From Pseudothioclava sp033100795 (GTDB lineage Bacteria; Pseudomonadota; Alphaproteobacteria; Rhodobacterales; Rhodobacteraceae), in the NCBI RefSeq assembly GCF_033100795.1, contig NZ_JAWLVI010000007.1, forward strand, positions 1 through 64,000: 64,000 nucleotides of DNA, given 5' to 3'. The notes beneath the pieces were generated by a model that saw only the letters and a list, made by a program, of their open reading frames with translations, had not been told where the DNA came from and searched no databases. Positions 31,566-38,859 of the stretch are shown one piece after another. Numbering within the stretch: position 1 is the first letter of the stretch; each line of letters starts with the position of its first letter. Made by a program: the position numbers and the translations under genes.

Positions 31566-31730
31566 ATGGCGCACGCAATGATCCTGTTGAACAAGCTTGG
31601 CCTGTTCCGCCCGACCGAAGATCCGATTCTGGAGGCCCGTTTCACGCAGCTTGAACTGAAACCCAAGCGGGGGCGCCGCGCGCATCGCCGGACCATCTCG
31701 CCCTTCGCGACGCGCCAGCAGTTCGCGTAG
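31566..31730 (+). CDS. Small basic protein of unknown function
   Basis: The ATG at 31566 is 7 bp behind GAGGAGGA and opens a 54-residue frame: MAHAMILLNKLGLFRPTED, then LEARFTQLELKPKRGRRAHR and a basic end. The strong ribosome binding site and the composition support a real small gene. It lies between the trpB terminator and mipZ, convergent to mipZ. No family is recognised. The frame opens 60 bp upstream, but that start has no such ribosome binding site. Confidence 0.5.
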   Translation: MAHAMILLNKLGLFRPTEDPILEARFTQLELKPKRGRRAHRRTISPFATRQQFA

Positions 31731-31781
31731 CCTATTCCTGTAGCGAGGAAACTTTAGCGCCCTGCGGGGCGCGTTTCTTTA

Positions 31782-32591
31782 TCAGAAATTGATCTCTATG
31801 CCGGGCAGGTTCAACTCGTTCAGCAGATCGCGCAATTCCTGACGCGCGGCCACGTTCGAGAGGTTGAGGTTGTCCACCCCCAGATCGCGCAGATCAAGCA
31901 GCGTGATCCCGCGCGGGAACAGCTCGCGGAAGATGACACGCTCGGAAAAACCGGGCGCCACACGGAAGCCGATCCGTTTGGCCAGTTGCTCCAGCGCCTC
32001 ACCAACCTTGCGCTTGTTGTGCATCTGCTGCGCACCTAGACGGTTGCGCAAAACGATCCAGTCGATCGGCTTCAGCCCTGCGCGGGCCCGCAACTGACGC
32101 GCCGCCCAGACCATTTCGGAATAGATCGAGGGGCCGATCACCTTGGAGGTCACGGGGTCGATCCGCGCCAGCAGGTCAAAGTCGATAAAGCTGTCGTTGA
32201 GGGGGGTAATCAGCGTATCGGCCAGCGAATGTGCGACCTGACTGAGCCGCGTGTGCGAACCGGGGCAGTCGATGATGATGAAGTCACAGGTTGTCTCGCA
32301 ATCGGCGACGGCTGCCGAGAGGCGATGATCGTAGGGGTTCTCGCCCGGCGCGAGCGAGGTCGCGTCGACCTCGGGAAGCTCGCGATACTCGGGGCAGGGC
32401 AGATCGACGCCTTCGCGCGCCATGAAGGCGAGCCGGTTCTCGATATAGCGCCCGAGCGATTTCTGCCGCAGGTCGAGGTCCAGAACGCCGACGGTTTTGC
32501 CCATCCGCGCCAGTGCAGTTGCAACATGCATCGAGGTGGTCGATTTCCCTGACCCGCCTTTTTCGTTCCCCACAACAATAATATGCGCCAC
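31782..32591 (-). CDS. mipZ: Division-plane positioning ATPase MipZ
   Basis: The 269-residue ParA/MinD-type ATPase starts MAHIIVVGNEKGGSGKST, with the deviant Walker A NEKGGSGKST. LDLDLRQKSLGRYIENR is Walker A' and FIIIDCPGS the Walker B region. LADTLITPLNDSFIDFDLL is a typical MipZ block. MipZ binds the ParB-origin complex and inhibits FtsZ away from midcell in alphaproteobacteria that lack Min proteins. It is transcribed alone, divergent from the small gene at 32815. Confidence 0.93.
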   Translation of the reverse strand: MAHIIVVGNEKGGSGKSTTSMHVATALARMGKTVGVLDLDLRQKSLGRYIENRLAFMAREGVDLPCPEYRELPEVDATSLAPGENPYDHRLSAAVADCETTCDFIIIDCPGSHTRLSQVAHSLADTLITPLNDSFIDFDLLARIDPVTSKVIGPSIYSEMVWAARQLRARAGLKPIDWIVLRNRLGAQQMHNKRKVGEALEQLAKRIGFRVAPGFSERVIFRELFPRGITLLDLRDLGVDNLNLSNVAARQELRDLLNELNLPGIEINF

Positions 32592-32814
32592 GGCCTGTCC
32601 CTCTGGTTTCTGCCCCTGCCCGCAAGTGCGGACACCCGCGCGCGACTATAGGTGCCTTCGGCTACCGAAGGAAGAGAGGCGGCGCAAGGGGGCGTGATCG
32701 CCTTGATACGTGGCGCAGAGCGAAATGACAGAATTTGCGCGTCCTCCGTTCTTGGTGCTTGCGGGGGACGCGGGGCTGCACTAGAGGCCGAAGAAGGCAC
32801 ACTCCCCCGAGGCA

Positions 32815-33084
32815 ATGATGACAACGATCGAGATCCCCGCTGTGGACCCCAAAACGCTGCGCAAGGCGCGGATCACCTTTGGCGTGAAATGGGCCGCCTC
32901 GATCGTGCAAATTCTGGGCTATGCCGCGACGGGCTTCGGATATACGCCGTGGAATCTTTATCTGTTCCTTGTGGGCGTGTTCGGCTGGTTTGCGGTTGGC
33001 GTGTTGTGGAATGACCGCGCGATCATGCTGATCCATGTGGTTGCCCTGGTCTCGATGCTGGCGGGAATGGCGAGCGCCGGATAG
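32815..33084 (+). CDS. Small membrane protein (DUF6552-like)
   Basis: The 89-residue protein has three hydrophobic segments: KWAASIVQILGYAATGFG, LYLFLVGVFGWFAVGVLW and IMLIHVVALVSMLAGMASAG. The central TPWNLYLFLVGVFGWFAVG and NDRAIMLIH stretch are conserved-looking and match the DUF6552 proteins of Rhodobacteraceae as I remember them. Two adjacent ATG codons (32815 and 32818) follow GAGGCA. No function is known. It is close to the hydrolase gene that starts at 33118. Confidence 0.75.
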   Translation: MMTTIEIPAVDPKTLRKARITFGVKWAASIVQILGYAATGFGYTPWNLYLFLVGVFGWFAVGVLWNDRAIMLIHVVALVSMLAGMASAG

Positions 33085-33117
33085 GTTGCACGGAACGGGG
33101 CCAGTCAAGGGCGGCGC

Positions 33118-33831
33118 GTGGAGTTCGAACGGATATGGAGCAAGCGGCCCTATGCGGTCGACTTTCTGGACGGGGAGGGCGGCGATCTGGTGATCTCCTT
33201 CTCTTCGGTCGGCCATGATCCATCGCGCCTGCCCTCGCCCGAGTTTGTCGCAACCGCGATCGGGAGGGGGGCGCACGGTCCACCGCGCCGCGCGCTTTTC
33301 GTGATGGATGAAAGCCGGAGTTGGGCGAATGCGGAGGGCTTTGCCGAAGCGCTGCTAAGCGCGCTGGCCACCGTTCGGTCTCGCGCGCCGGTGGATCGGA
33401 TTGTTGCGATGGGTGTGTCGATGGGCGGGTTTTGCGCGCTTGCGGCGTCGCAGGTTATCCCCGTCGATGCGGTGCTGGCCTTCTCTCCGCAGTGGTCGGT
33501 TGTGCCCGATGTGGTGCCTGACGAGCGGCGTTGGTCCATCTGGACCGAGAATTTGCCGCCTGTCCGATGGCGCACCGCACCCCTGCCCGAAACCGCGTGG
33601 GTCTGCCTGTTTCACGGTGCCAAGGATGATATGGCGCAGGCTGCGCAGTTCCCGGCCGGAGCGGGGCTGGACCATCTGATTTTCCCCGATCACGGGCATT
33701 CGGACCTTGTGGACCATCTGAAAGAGCGTGGCGCGCTGGCGGGAATGCTTGATGCCACGCTACGCCATGACCGGCGCCGGCTATTGCGGATTGTTGCATC
33801 TGCAGGAGGCCGACGGCGGGGCAGGGGCTAG
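33118..33831 (+). CDS. Alpha/beta-hydrolase-like protein
   Basis: The 237-residue protein starts with GTG at 33118. It contains the nucleophile elbow GVSMGGFCAL (Gly-x-Ser-x-Gly form GVSMGG) near residue 98, an aspartate candidate in FHGAKDDMAQ and a histidine in DHGHSDLVDHL, in the order Ser-Asp-His of alpha/beta hydrolases. Substrate unknown. There is no signal peptide, so it is cytoplasmic. It may be co-transcribed with the small membrane gene 33 bp upstream and is convergent to the Hint gene (9 bp apart). Confidence 0.75.
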   Translation: MEFERIWSKRPYAVDFLDGEGGDLVISFSSVGHDPSRLPSPEFVATAIGRGAHGPPRRALFVMDESRSWANAEGFAEALLSALATVRSRAPVDRIVAMGVSMGGFCALAASQVIPVDAVLAFSPQWSVVPDVVPDERRWSIWTENLPPVRWRTAPLPETAWVCLFHGAKDDMAQAAQFPAGAGLDHLIFPDHGHSDLVDHLKERGALAGMLDATLRHDRRRLLRIVASAGGRRRGRG

Positions 33832-33840
33832 CTGCCCCCA

Positions 33841-34872
33841 TCAGAGCGGCGGGCCTTGCCACAAATCCAGAAGCCCCCCGTGGCCCTGAAGGATACGGCT
33901 CATCAGCGCATATTGCGCGCGCGGAGGCGGGACGGGGCGCGCGGCCTCACCTTGCGGGTCTTGCCAGCCAACCGTCGGGAAGCTGCTTTGCAGTTCGATG
34001 CGGGCCGGCTTACTCAGAGTCTCTAGCGCAAGTTGCCCCGGCAACAGGCTTTCGGTGGGAACCCCCTCGGCCAGAAGTATCTCATGCCGGTCGAGAAGAA
34101 GATGCAGGTAGCTGACCTCCCCCCTGCTTGAAACCCGTCGCACGCCCCCAAACCCTGCCAGACGCGTGGCGGGGACAAGCAGTTCATGCGCTCCGAACAG
34201 ATCACGCGCCACGCTTGAAGAGACAAACATCCGGTGCTGCTGCGACACCCAAAGGTCACGCTGCGGCCGTTCCTTTCCCAGGCTGTTCGCGGGTATGCAG
34301 ACCGGCGCGTGCTTGCCCGTCGCGACGGGGCGACTGGAATAGCGCCAGCGGATCGGCCGGGGGCCATGATCGAGGGTTGATACCAGATCGCCCGCTTCCA
34401 ATGTCTCGACCCTTCGCGCGCCGGTCGGCGTCTGGAGCAGGGTTCCTGCCACGAAGCACTGGGCGCGGGGCGTGATGATCGGTGCCTCGGGCGTGGCCAG
34501 TGCCCCGACTCGCACGGCAACAACCGGCTGCGCCATCAGCGCGGTCGCATCGGCACCAAGAGCGGAAGAGGGGGCCAGCAGCAGATTTCCCGGCCCGTCT
34601 TGAAAGAGCAGGGCTGAAATTCCGGCAGTGGAGCCGTCTTGATAGACCAGGCTTGCGTAGAACCGAGCGCGCTCCTTTGCCTGCAAGGAGGTCTGGTCAA
34701 TCTGTGTCAGGCTAAACCGCCCCTTGCCGTCATGCACAAAACGCTGCCCGGCAAAGGCAATTTGACCCGCGATGCCGCTGCCACCGACCTGCGCGCCGCA
34801 GGCCGAGGGGGGACCGAGATTGAGGGCGTTCCATGCTTGGGACATCTGGGCTGCATAGGTTGAAAAGGACAA
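33841..34872 (-). CDS. Hint-domain protein
   Basis: The 343-residue protein has a central Hint (hedgehog/intein-like) domain that starts at C139 in AQCFVAGTLLQTPTGARRVE and includes LEAGDLVSTLDHGPRPIRW, LWVSQQHRMFV and HELLVPATRL. Hint domains carry out self-cleavage or splicing through the first Cys; proteins of this kind occur in many Rhodobacteraceae and their cargo is unclear. The first 135 residues have no known domain but contain beta-rich repeats (AGQRFVHDGKGRFSLTQID). No signal peptide is seen. It stands alone; a short similar-style fragment lies upstream at 35043. Confidence 0.8.
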   Translation of the reverse strand: MSFSTYAAQMSQAWNALNLGPPSACGAQVGGSGIAGQIAFAGQRFVHDGKGRFSLTQIDQTSLQAKERARFYASLVYQDGSTAGISALLFQDGPGNLLLAPSSALGADATALMAQPVVAVRVGALATPEAPIITPRAQCFVAGTLLQTPTGARRVETLEAGDLVSTLDHGPRPIRWRYSSRPVATGKHAPVCIPANSLGKERPQRDLWVSQQHRMFVSSSVARDLFGAHELLVPATRLAGFGGVRRVSSRGEVSYLHLLLDRHEILLAEGVPTESLLPGQLALETLSKPARIELQSSFPTVGWQDPQGEAARPVPPPRAQYALMSRILQGHGGLLDLWQGPPL

Positions 34873-35361
34873 GGCGCCACTGCCGGCGCGTTTGCAATCT
34901 AGGCATGGGATAGAAACAAACCCTTAAGAGATCAGAGAATTTTACGCATATTTTCACCCCTCTAACAAAGCTGGTTAACTGTTTTCGGGGCGCCGGTCTG
35001 ATGAGCTATGGCGATTGAAGGCTCCCGAATTTGGCAAGGGCAATGACCAGCGCATATGCTTCAGGCCCGGTTGTTGCCGGCTTTGTCGAGGTAGCGGTTC
35101 CCACAGGCACCACCCGTATGACGGGATGGACGGTTCAGGTCTGCGATGGCGCAGGACAGGTTTTCTGCTCCGGCGCGGACTAGCGCGCGGATTGCGTCGC
35201 CTCAACTCCGCATCTTGGGGCAAGGAGTGACCGATAAGGTCATGCCATCGGCGCCCGAATTTCTGGCGCCCGCGAATGCGTTGATCGGGTTTTTCCGGGA
35301 TATGGAGCGCAAGCCTTCTGGTCGGCGCGATGCTCCTGAGCGGTATATTGCGCCGCAAAGC
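34873..35361. other. Intergenic region with a possible gene remnant (35043-35183)
   Basis: About 490 bp. The first 100 bp are A/T-richer (around 34915-34980) and likely hold the promoter of the Hint gene. On the plus strand 35043-35183 encodes 46 residues: MTSAYASGPVVAGFVEVAVP, then TGTTRMTGWTVQVCDGAGQV and a TAG. This resembles the beginning of other extracellular Hint-type proteins and may be a truncated relative; it is short and lacks a clear ribosome binding site. The frame at 35146-35670 runs antisense into rpmE and is not credible. Otherwise I see nothing. Confidence 0.35.
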
Positions 35362-35388
35362 AAAAGGGCGCGCCTGAGGCACGCCCTT
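35362..35388 (-). terminator. Terminator of the ffh-rpmE operon
   Basis: On the minus strand AAGGGCG (35388-35382) pairs with CGCCCTT (35370-35364), a loop lies between, and TTTGC follows. It sits 25 bp after the rpmE stop. Confidence 0.65.
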
Positions 35389-35412
35389 CGCATAAGAACC
35401 GCAAGGTCGGGA

Positions 35413-35634
35413 TCAGAAGCCCAGGCCTGCGTATTTGTTCTTGAACTTGGACACACGGCCCCCGGTGTCCATCAGCTTGGCGCCGCCGCCGGTCCATGCC
35501 GGGTGCACAGTCGGGTCGATGTCGAGCGTCATCGTGTCGCCTTCTTTGCCCCAGGTCGAACGGGTCTGGTATTCGCTGCCATCCGTCATTTTGACGGTGA
35601 TGAAGTGATATTCGGGATGGGTATCGGCTTTCAT
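35413..35634 (-). CDS. rpmE: 50S ribosomal protein L31
   Basis: The 73-residue protein reads MKADTHPEYHFITVKMTDGS, with TRSTWGKEGDTMTLDIDP and HPAWTGG. It lacks the CxxC zinc ligands, so it is of the C-minus, zinc-independent kind. It is the last gene of the leftward operon, 11 bp after rplS, and is followed by a terminator. Confidence 0.95.
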   Translation of the reverse strand: MKADTHPEYHFITVKMTDGSEYQTRSTWGKEGDTMTLDIDPTVHPAWTGGGAKLMDTGGRVSKFKNKYAGLGF

Positions 35635-35645
35635 CTTCCGTCTCC

Positions 35646-36023
35646 TCAGGCGTTGGCTTTGGGTTTGTAGGTGGTGTCTTCGGCGATACGTGCCGACTTA
35701 CCGCGACGGGCGCGCAGGTAGTACAGCTTGGCGCGACGCACGCGGCCACGACGGACAACTTCGATCGAGTCGATGTTGGTCGAGTAGAGCGGGAACACAC
35801 GCTCCACGCCTTCGCCGAAGGAAATCTTGCGGACGGTGAACGAGGCTGCGAGCGTGTCGCCACCTTTGCGCGAGATGCAGACGCCTTCATACATCTGGAC
35901 GCGCGAACGGGTGCCTTCGGTCACTTTGAAGCCGACGCGAACGGTGTCACCGGCTTTGAAATCCGGAATAGTTTTGCCGAGAGCGGCGATTTGTTCCGCC
36001 TCGATTTGAGCGATCAGGTTCAT
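35646..36023 (-). CDS. rplS: 50S ribosomal protein L19
   Basis: The 125-residue protein starts MNLIAQIEAEQIAALGKTIP at 36023 and contains DTVRVGFKVTEGTRSRVQMYEG, SFTVRKISFGEGVERVFP and VRRGRVRRAKLYYLRARRGK, the full L19 sequence pattern. The open frame reaches to 36059, but the 36023 ATG is the family start. It follows trmD by 51 bp in the conserved order rpsP-rimM-trmD-rplS. Confidence 0.97.
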   Translation of the reverse strand: MNLIAQIEAEQIAALGKTIPDFKAGDTVRVGFKVTEGTRSRVQMYEGVCISRKGGDTLAASFTVRKISFGEGVERVFPLYSTNIDSIEVVRRGRVRRAKLYYLRARRGKSARIAEDTTYKPKANA

Positions 36024-36074
36024 CGCTGTTCCTTTCATGTGCTTGCGGTATGCCCGCAATTGGTGTGTGCGTCC

Positions 36075-36995
36075 TCAGAGCTCTCGGTCTTCATCCGGGT
36101 CCCTGTTGTGCGTCGCACACCAAGCCCGCCAGAGGTCAGGTCGTCGTTCCTTTGTCAGCCTTTCGGCCTGAACCCGCTTCCACGCCTCAATTTTCGCGTG
36201 ATGGCCGGACTGAAGAATTTCCGGTATCGCGCGACCTTCCCAAAGCGCAGGTCGGGTATATTGCGGGTGCTCAAGCAAGCCATCCGAAAAAGACTCTTCT
36301 TCGGTAGATGCCTGATTCCCTAAGACGCGCGGTATAAGCCGCACTGTCGCGTCAATCAAGACCTGAGCGGCGATCTCTCCGCCGGTCAGGACAAAATCGC
36401 CGATCGAGACCTCTTCGATCCCGAAATGGTCCAGAACGCGCTGGTCCACACCCTCGAAACGGCCGCACAGGATGGTCATGCCGTCGGCTTCGGAAAAGCG
36501 GCGCGCCATCGCCTGATCGAAGGGTTTGCCGCGTGGCGACATATAGATGATCGGCCATTTCGCGCGGTCTTGCGGGGCACCTGCCGAGGCATCCGCGATC
36601 GCTGCGGCCACGACATCGGCACGCAGCACCATGCCCGCGCCGCCACCAGCGGGCGTGTCGTCCACATTGCGGTGCTTGCCGACACCATAGGGGCGCAGAT
36701 CAAAGGTGTTATAGGCCCAAAGCCCCTCGTCGCGGGCCTTGCCCAAAAGCGACAACCCCAGAACGCCGGGGAAGGCCTCGGGGAAAAGCGTCACGATATT
36801 CGCGGTCCAAGCCTTCGGCGCAGGGCGCTCTTCCATCAGGTCGCGCGGACGACGGAGCGAGGTCACGCGACCGGCCAGAGACATCCGCCCGTGCGAACGC
36901 GGGGCGGCCTTTTCATTGGCCTCGCCCGCGAAAAGATCTGTCGTCGAGAGTTTCTCGATCCTGGCCTTGCGGGGGGGCGTGTCGTCGTCGTTCAT
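36075..36995 (-). CDS. trmD: tRNA (guanine-N1)-methyltransferase TrmD
   Basis: The 306-residue SPOUT enzyme methylates G37 of tRNAs. Core motifs are VTLFPEAFPGVLGLSLLG, VDDTPAGGGAGMVLRADVV, CGRFEGVDQRVLDHF and EVSIGDFVLTGGEIAAQ. It carries about 60 extra N-terminal residues before AWTANIVTLFPE compared with standard TrmD. The start is supported because the ATG at 36995 overlaps the rimM stop (ATGA). The extension is basic and low in structure; its role is unknown. Confidence 0.95.
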   Translation of the reverse strand: MNDDDTPPRKARIEKLSTTDLFAGEANEKAAPRSHGRMSLAGRVTSLRRPRDLMEERPAPKAWTANIVTLFPEAFPGVLGLSLLGKARDEGLWAYNTFDLRPYGVGKHRNVDDTPAGGGAGMVLRADVVAAAIADASAGAPQDRAKWPIIYMSPRGKPFDQAMARRFSEADGMTILCGRFEGVDQRVLDHFGIEEVSIGDFVLTGGEIAAQVLIDATVRLIPRVLGNQASTEEESFSDGLLEHPQYTRPALWEGRAIPEILQSGHHAKIEAWKRVQAERLTKERRPDLWRAWCATHNRDPDEDREL

Positions 36996-37498
36996 GCCTG
37001 ATCCTCGGGCGGGTCGACGATGATCCGGCCAGCGGTCAGATCGACGGTCGGCACGACAAGGCGGGTGAAGGGCAAAAGCAGCGCCTTTTGCCCCGCTCCG
37101 GTGACCTCAAGAATGTCGCCCGCGCCGTAGTTATGGACCGCGCGCACCGTTCCCAGACGCTCGCCGCCGGTATCCAGAACCTCAAGGCCGATCAGGTCGG
37201 CGTGGTAGAACTCGTCATCGGGCAGCGAGGGCAGTTTATCTCGATCCGCCCAAAGGGTGACGCCGCGCATCGCGTCGGCCTCTTCTTTGGTCGCAATCCC
37301 CGCCACACGGGCCGCCAGCCCGCCCTTGACGCCGCGCGTCAGTTTGAGCGTGAACGAGCGTTTGCCGTCCTCGGTATAAAGCGGCGCGTAGGCGGCGATG
37401 TCCTCGGGGGTGGAGCAAAAGCTCTTGATCCGCACCTCGCCCTGCACGCCGAAGGCTCCGGCGATGGCACCGACACAGACACGTTCAGGAGTGGTCAT
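36992..37498 (-). CDS. rimM: Ribosome maturation factor RimM
   Basis: The 168-residue protein contains VCVGAIAGAFGVQGEVRIKSF, the conserved start of the RimM domain, and the C-terminal PRC-barrel (EFYHADLIGLEVLDTGGERLG, LLPFTRLVVPTVDL). It binds S19 and helps 30S maturation. Its ATG overlaps the bluB stop by one base (TGATG). Confidence 0.95.
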   Translation of the reverse strand: MTTPERVCVGAIAGAFGVQGEVRIKSFCSTPEDIAAYAPLYTEDGKRSFTLKLTRGVKGGLAARVAGIATKEEADAMRGVTLWADRDKLPSLPDDEFYHADLIGLEVLDTGGERLGTVRAVHNYGAGDILEVTGAGQKALLLPFTRLVVPTVDLTAGRIIVDPPEDQA

Positions 37499-38142
37499 CA
37501 GCGTTCCTCCAGAGGCGGCAGGCCAAGGCGCGGTTCCCAGCCAAGCTCTTCAAGTTCGGCGGTCTCGGATTCGATTTCCGGATAACCGATGCAGAAATAC
37601 CCGATCAACCGCCAGCTTTCGGGCAGATCAAGGTCGCGGCTCAGGCGCTCGGGGTCGAGGATCGACACCCAGCCAAGGCCGATGCCTTCGGCCCGCAAGG
37701 CGAGCCACAAAAGCATGATCGCGCCGACGACCGAATAGGCCCGCATCTCGGGCATGGTGCGGGCGCCAAGCCCGCCACCCTTCGGCGTTTCGTCGTCGCA
37801 GAATATGGCAAGCTGGACGGGCGCGTCTTTCATGCCCGACAGCTTGAGATTGGCATAGATCGCCGCGCGCTCGGGGGTGTCGCTTTCGCGAAAAGCCTCT
37901 AGCGCTTCGGCATTCGCTGCCTCGAAATTGGCAAGCGCCGCAGCACGGGCCGCGGCGCTTTCGATCTTCACGACGCGCCACGGCTCGGACAGTCCGACCG
38001 AGGGCGCCATGCCAAAGGCTTTCAGCCCGCGCTCCAGAACGTCGGCAGGCACGGGGTCTGGACGGAAGCGGCGCACATCGCGCCGCCACCGCATCAGCTG
38101 TGCCAGCTCGTCCTGAAAGGCGTTGCCGAAAACCGGAGCCAA
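37498..38142 (-). CDS. bluB: 5,6-dimethylbenzimidazole synthase BluB
   Basis: The flavin-destroying nitroreductase-like enzyme makes the lower ligand of vitamin B12 from FMNH2. It is recognised by MRWRRDVRRFRPDPVPADVLE, MAPSVGLSEPWRVVKI, the later GARTMPEMRAYSVVGAIMLLWLA region and GLGWVSILDPERL. The open frame starts with TTG at 38142, two bases after the rpsP stop, so the start is uncertain; an internal ATG (MRWRRD) is a weaker choice because the N-terminal helix would be lost. It is inserted between rpsP and rimM, and no other cobalamin gene is near. Confidence 0.85.
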   Translation of the reverse strand: MAPVFGNAFQDELAQLMRWRRDVRRFRPDPVPADVLERGLKAFGMAPSVGLSEPWRVVKIESAAARAAALANFEAANAEALEAFRESDTPERAAIYANLKLSGMKDAPVQLAIFCDDETPKGGGLGARTMPEMRAYSVVGAIMLLWLALRAEGIGLGWVSILDPERLSRDLDLPESWRLIGYFCIGYPEIESETAELEELGWEPRLGLPPLEER

Positions 38143-38144
38143 AC

Positions 38145-38507
38145 TTAGCTCTCGGCCGAATCTTCGGCAGCGGCTGCTTTCGCGGCTTTCTCAGCAGCGC
38201 GTGCAGTTGCTTTCTTGCCCGGAACGGCTTTCTTCAGGTTCTTGCGCTCGGTCTTCGGAGCAACGCCCGCCGCTTCGAGGAAGCGTGCAACGCGGTCGGT
38301 CGGCTGGGCGCCTTGCGACAGCCAGTACTGAACGCGCTCCATGTTCATCTTGACGCGCTCTTCCGAGTCTTTGGCCAGCAGCGGGTTGTAGGTGCCCAGC
38401 TTCTCGAGGAAGCGGCCGTCACGCGGCATGCGCGAGTCGGACGCAACGATTGCGTAGAAGGGGCGCTTTTTCGAGCCACCACGGGCGAGGCGGATTTTCA
38501 TAGCCAT
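38145..38507 (-). CDS. rpsP: 30S ribosomal protein S16
   Basis: The 120-residue protein starts MAMKIRLARGGSKKRPFYAIV and continues SDSRMPRDGRFLEKLGTYNP, the S16 signature. The C-terminal 35 residues are Ala/Lys-rich, as often in alphaproteobacteria. It is part of the operon downstream of chorismate mutase. Confidence 0.97.
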   Translation of the reverse strand: MAMKIRLARGGSKKRPFYAIVASDSRMPRDGRFLEKLGTYNPLLAKDSEERVKMNMERVQYWLSQGAQPTDRVARFLEAAGVAPKTERKNLKKAVPGKKATARAAEKAAKAAAAEDSAES

Positions 38508-38550
38508 GTGAGTTTCTCCTTTGAATGGCTTGGGTCGGGCCGATGGCCCG

Positions 38551-38853
38551 TCATTTCTGGAATTGCTCGTGGTGCCGGATCACTTCGGCAATCACGAAAT
38601 TGAGGAATTTCTTAGCGAACTCGGGGTCGAGACCGCTTTCTTCTGCCATCCGTTCCAGACGGGCGATCTGGGTCGCCTCACGCGCGGGATCGGAGGGGGG
38701 AAGCTCGTGTGCGGCCTTCAGCTTGCCCACGGCTTGCGTGTGGATAAAGCGTTCTGCCAGCGTATAGATCAGGATCGCATCGAGGCGGTCGATGCTGTCG
38801 CGGTGATCTTTCAAAAGGGCTGCGGCGCGGGCCGTGGCGTGAATATCGGTCAT
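38551..38853 (-). CDS. Chorismate mutase (AroQ class)
   Basis: The 100-residue all-helical protein has the form of AroQ: DHRDSIDRLDAILIYTLAERF, then HTQAVGKLKAAHELPPSDPAREATQIARLERMA in pieces, and VIAEVIRHHEQFQK at the end. Conserved catalytic R and K positions fit (R in DSIDRLD, K in VGKLK, E and Q near the end). It converts chorismate to prephenate for Phe and Tyr synthesis. It lies between ffh (6 bp) and rpsP (43 bp) in the same direction. Confidence 0.88.
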   Translation of the reverse strand: MTDIHATARAAALLKDHRDSIDRLDAILIYTLAERFIHTQAVGKLKAAHELPPSDPAREATQIARLERMAEESGLDPEFAKKFLNFVIAEVIRHHEQFQK

Positions 38854-38859
38854 GGTGCG

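Noticed and set aside
35146..35670. 174-residue plus-strand ORF
   Set aside because: It runs antisense through rpmE and part of rplS; only its first part lies in intergenic DNA and it has no family likeness.
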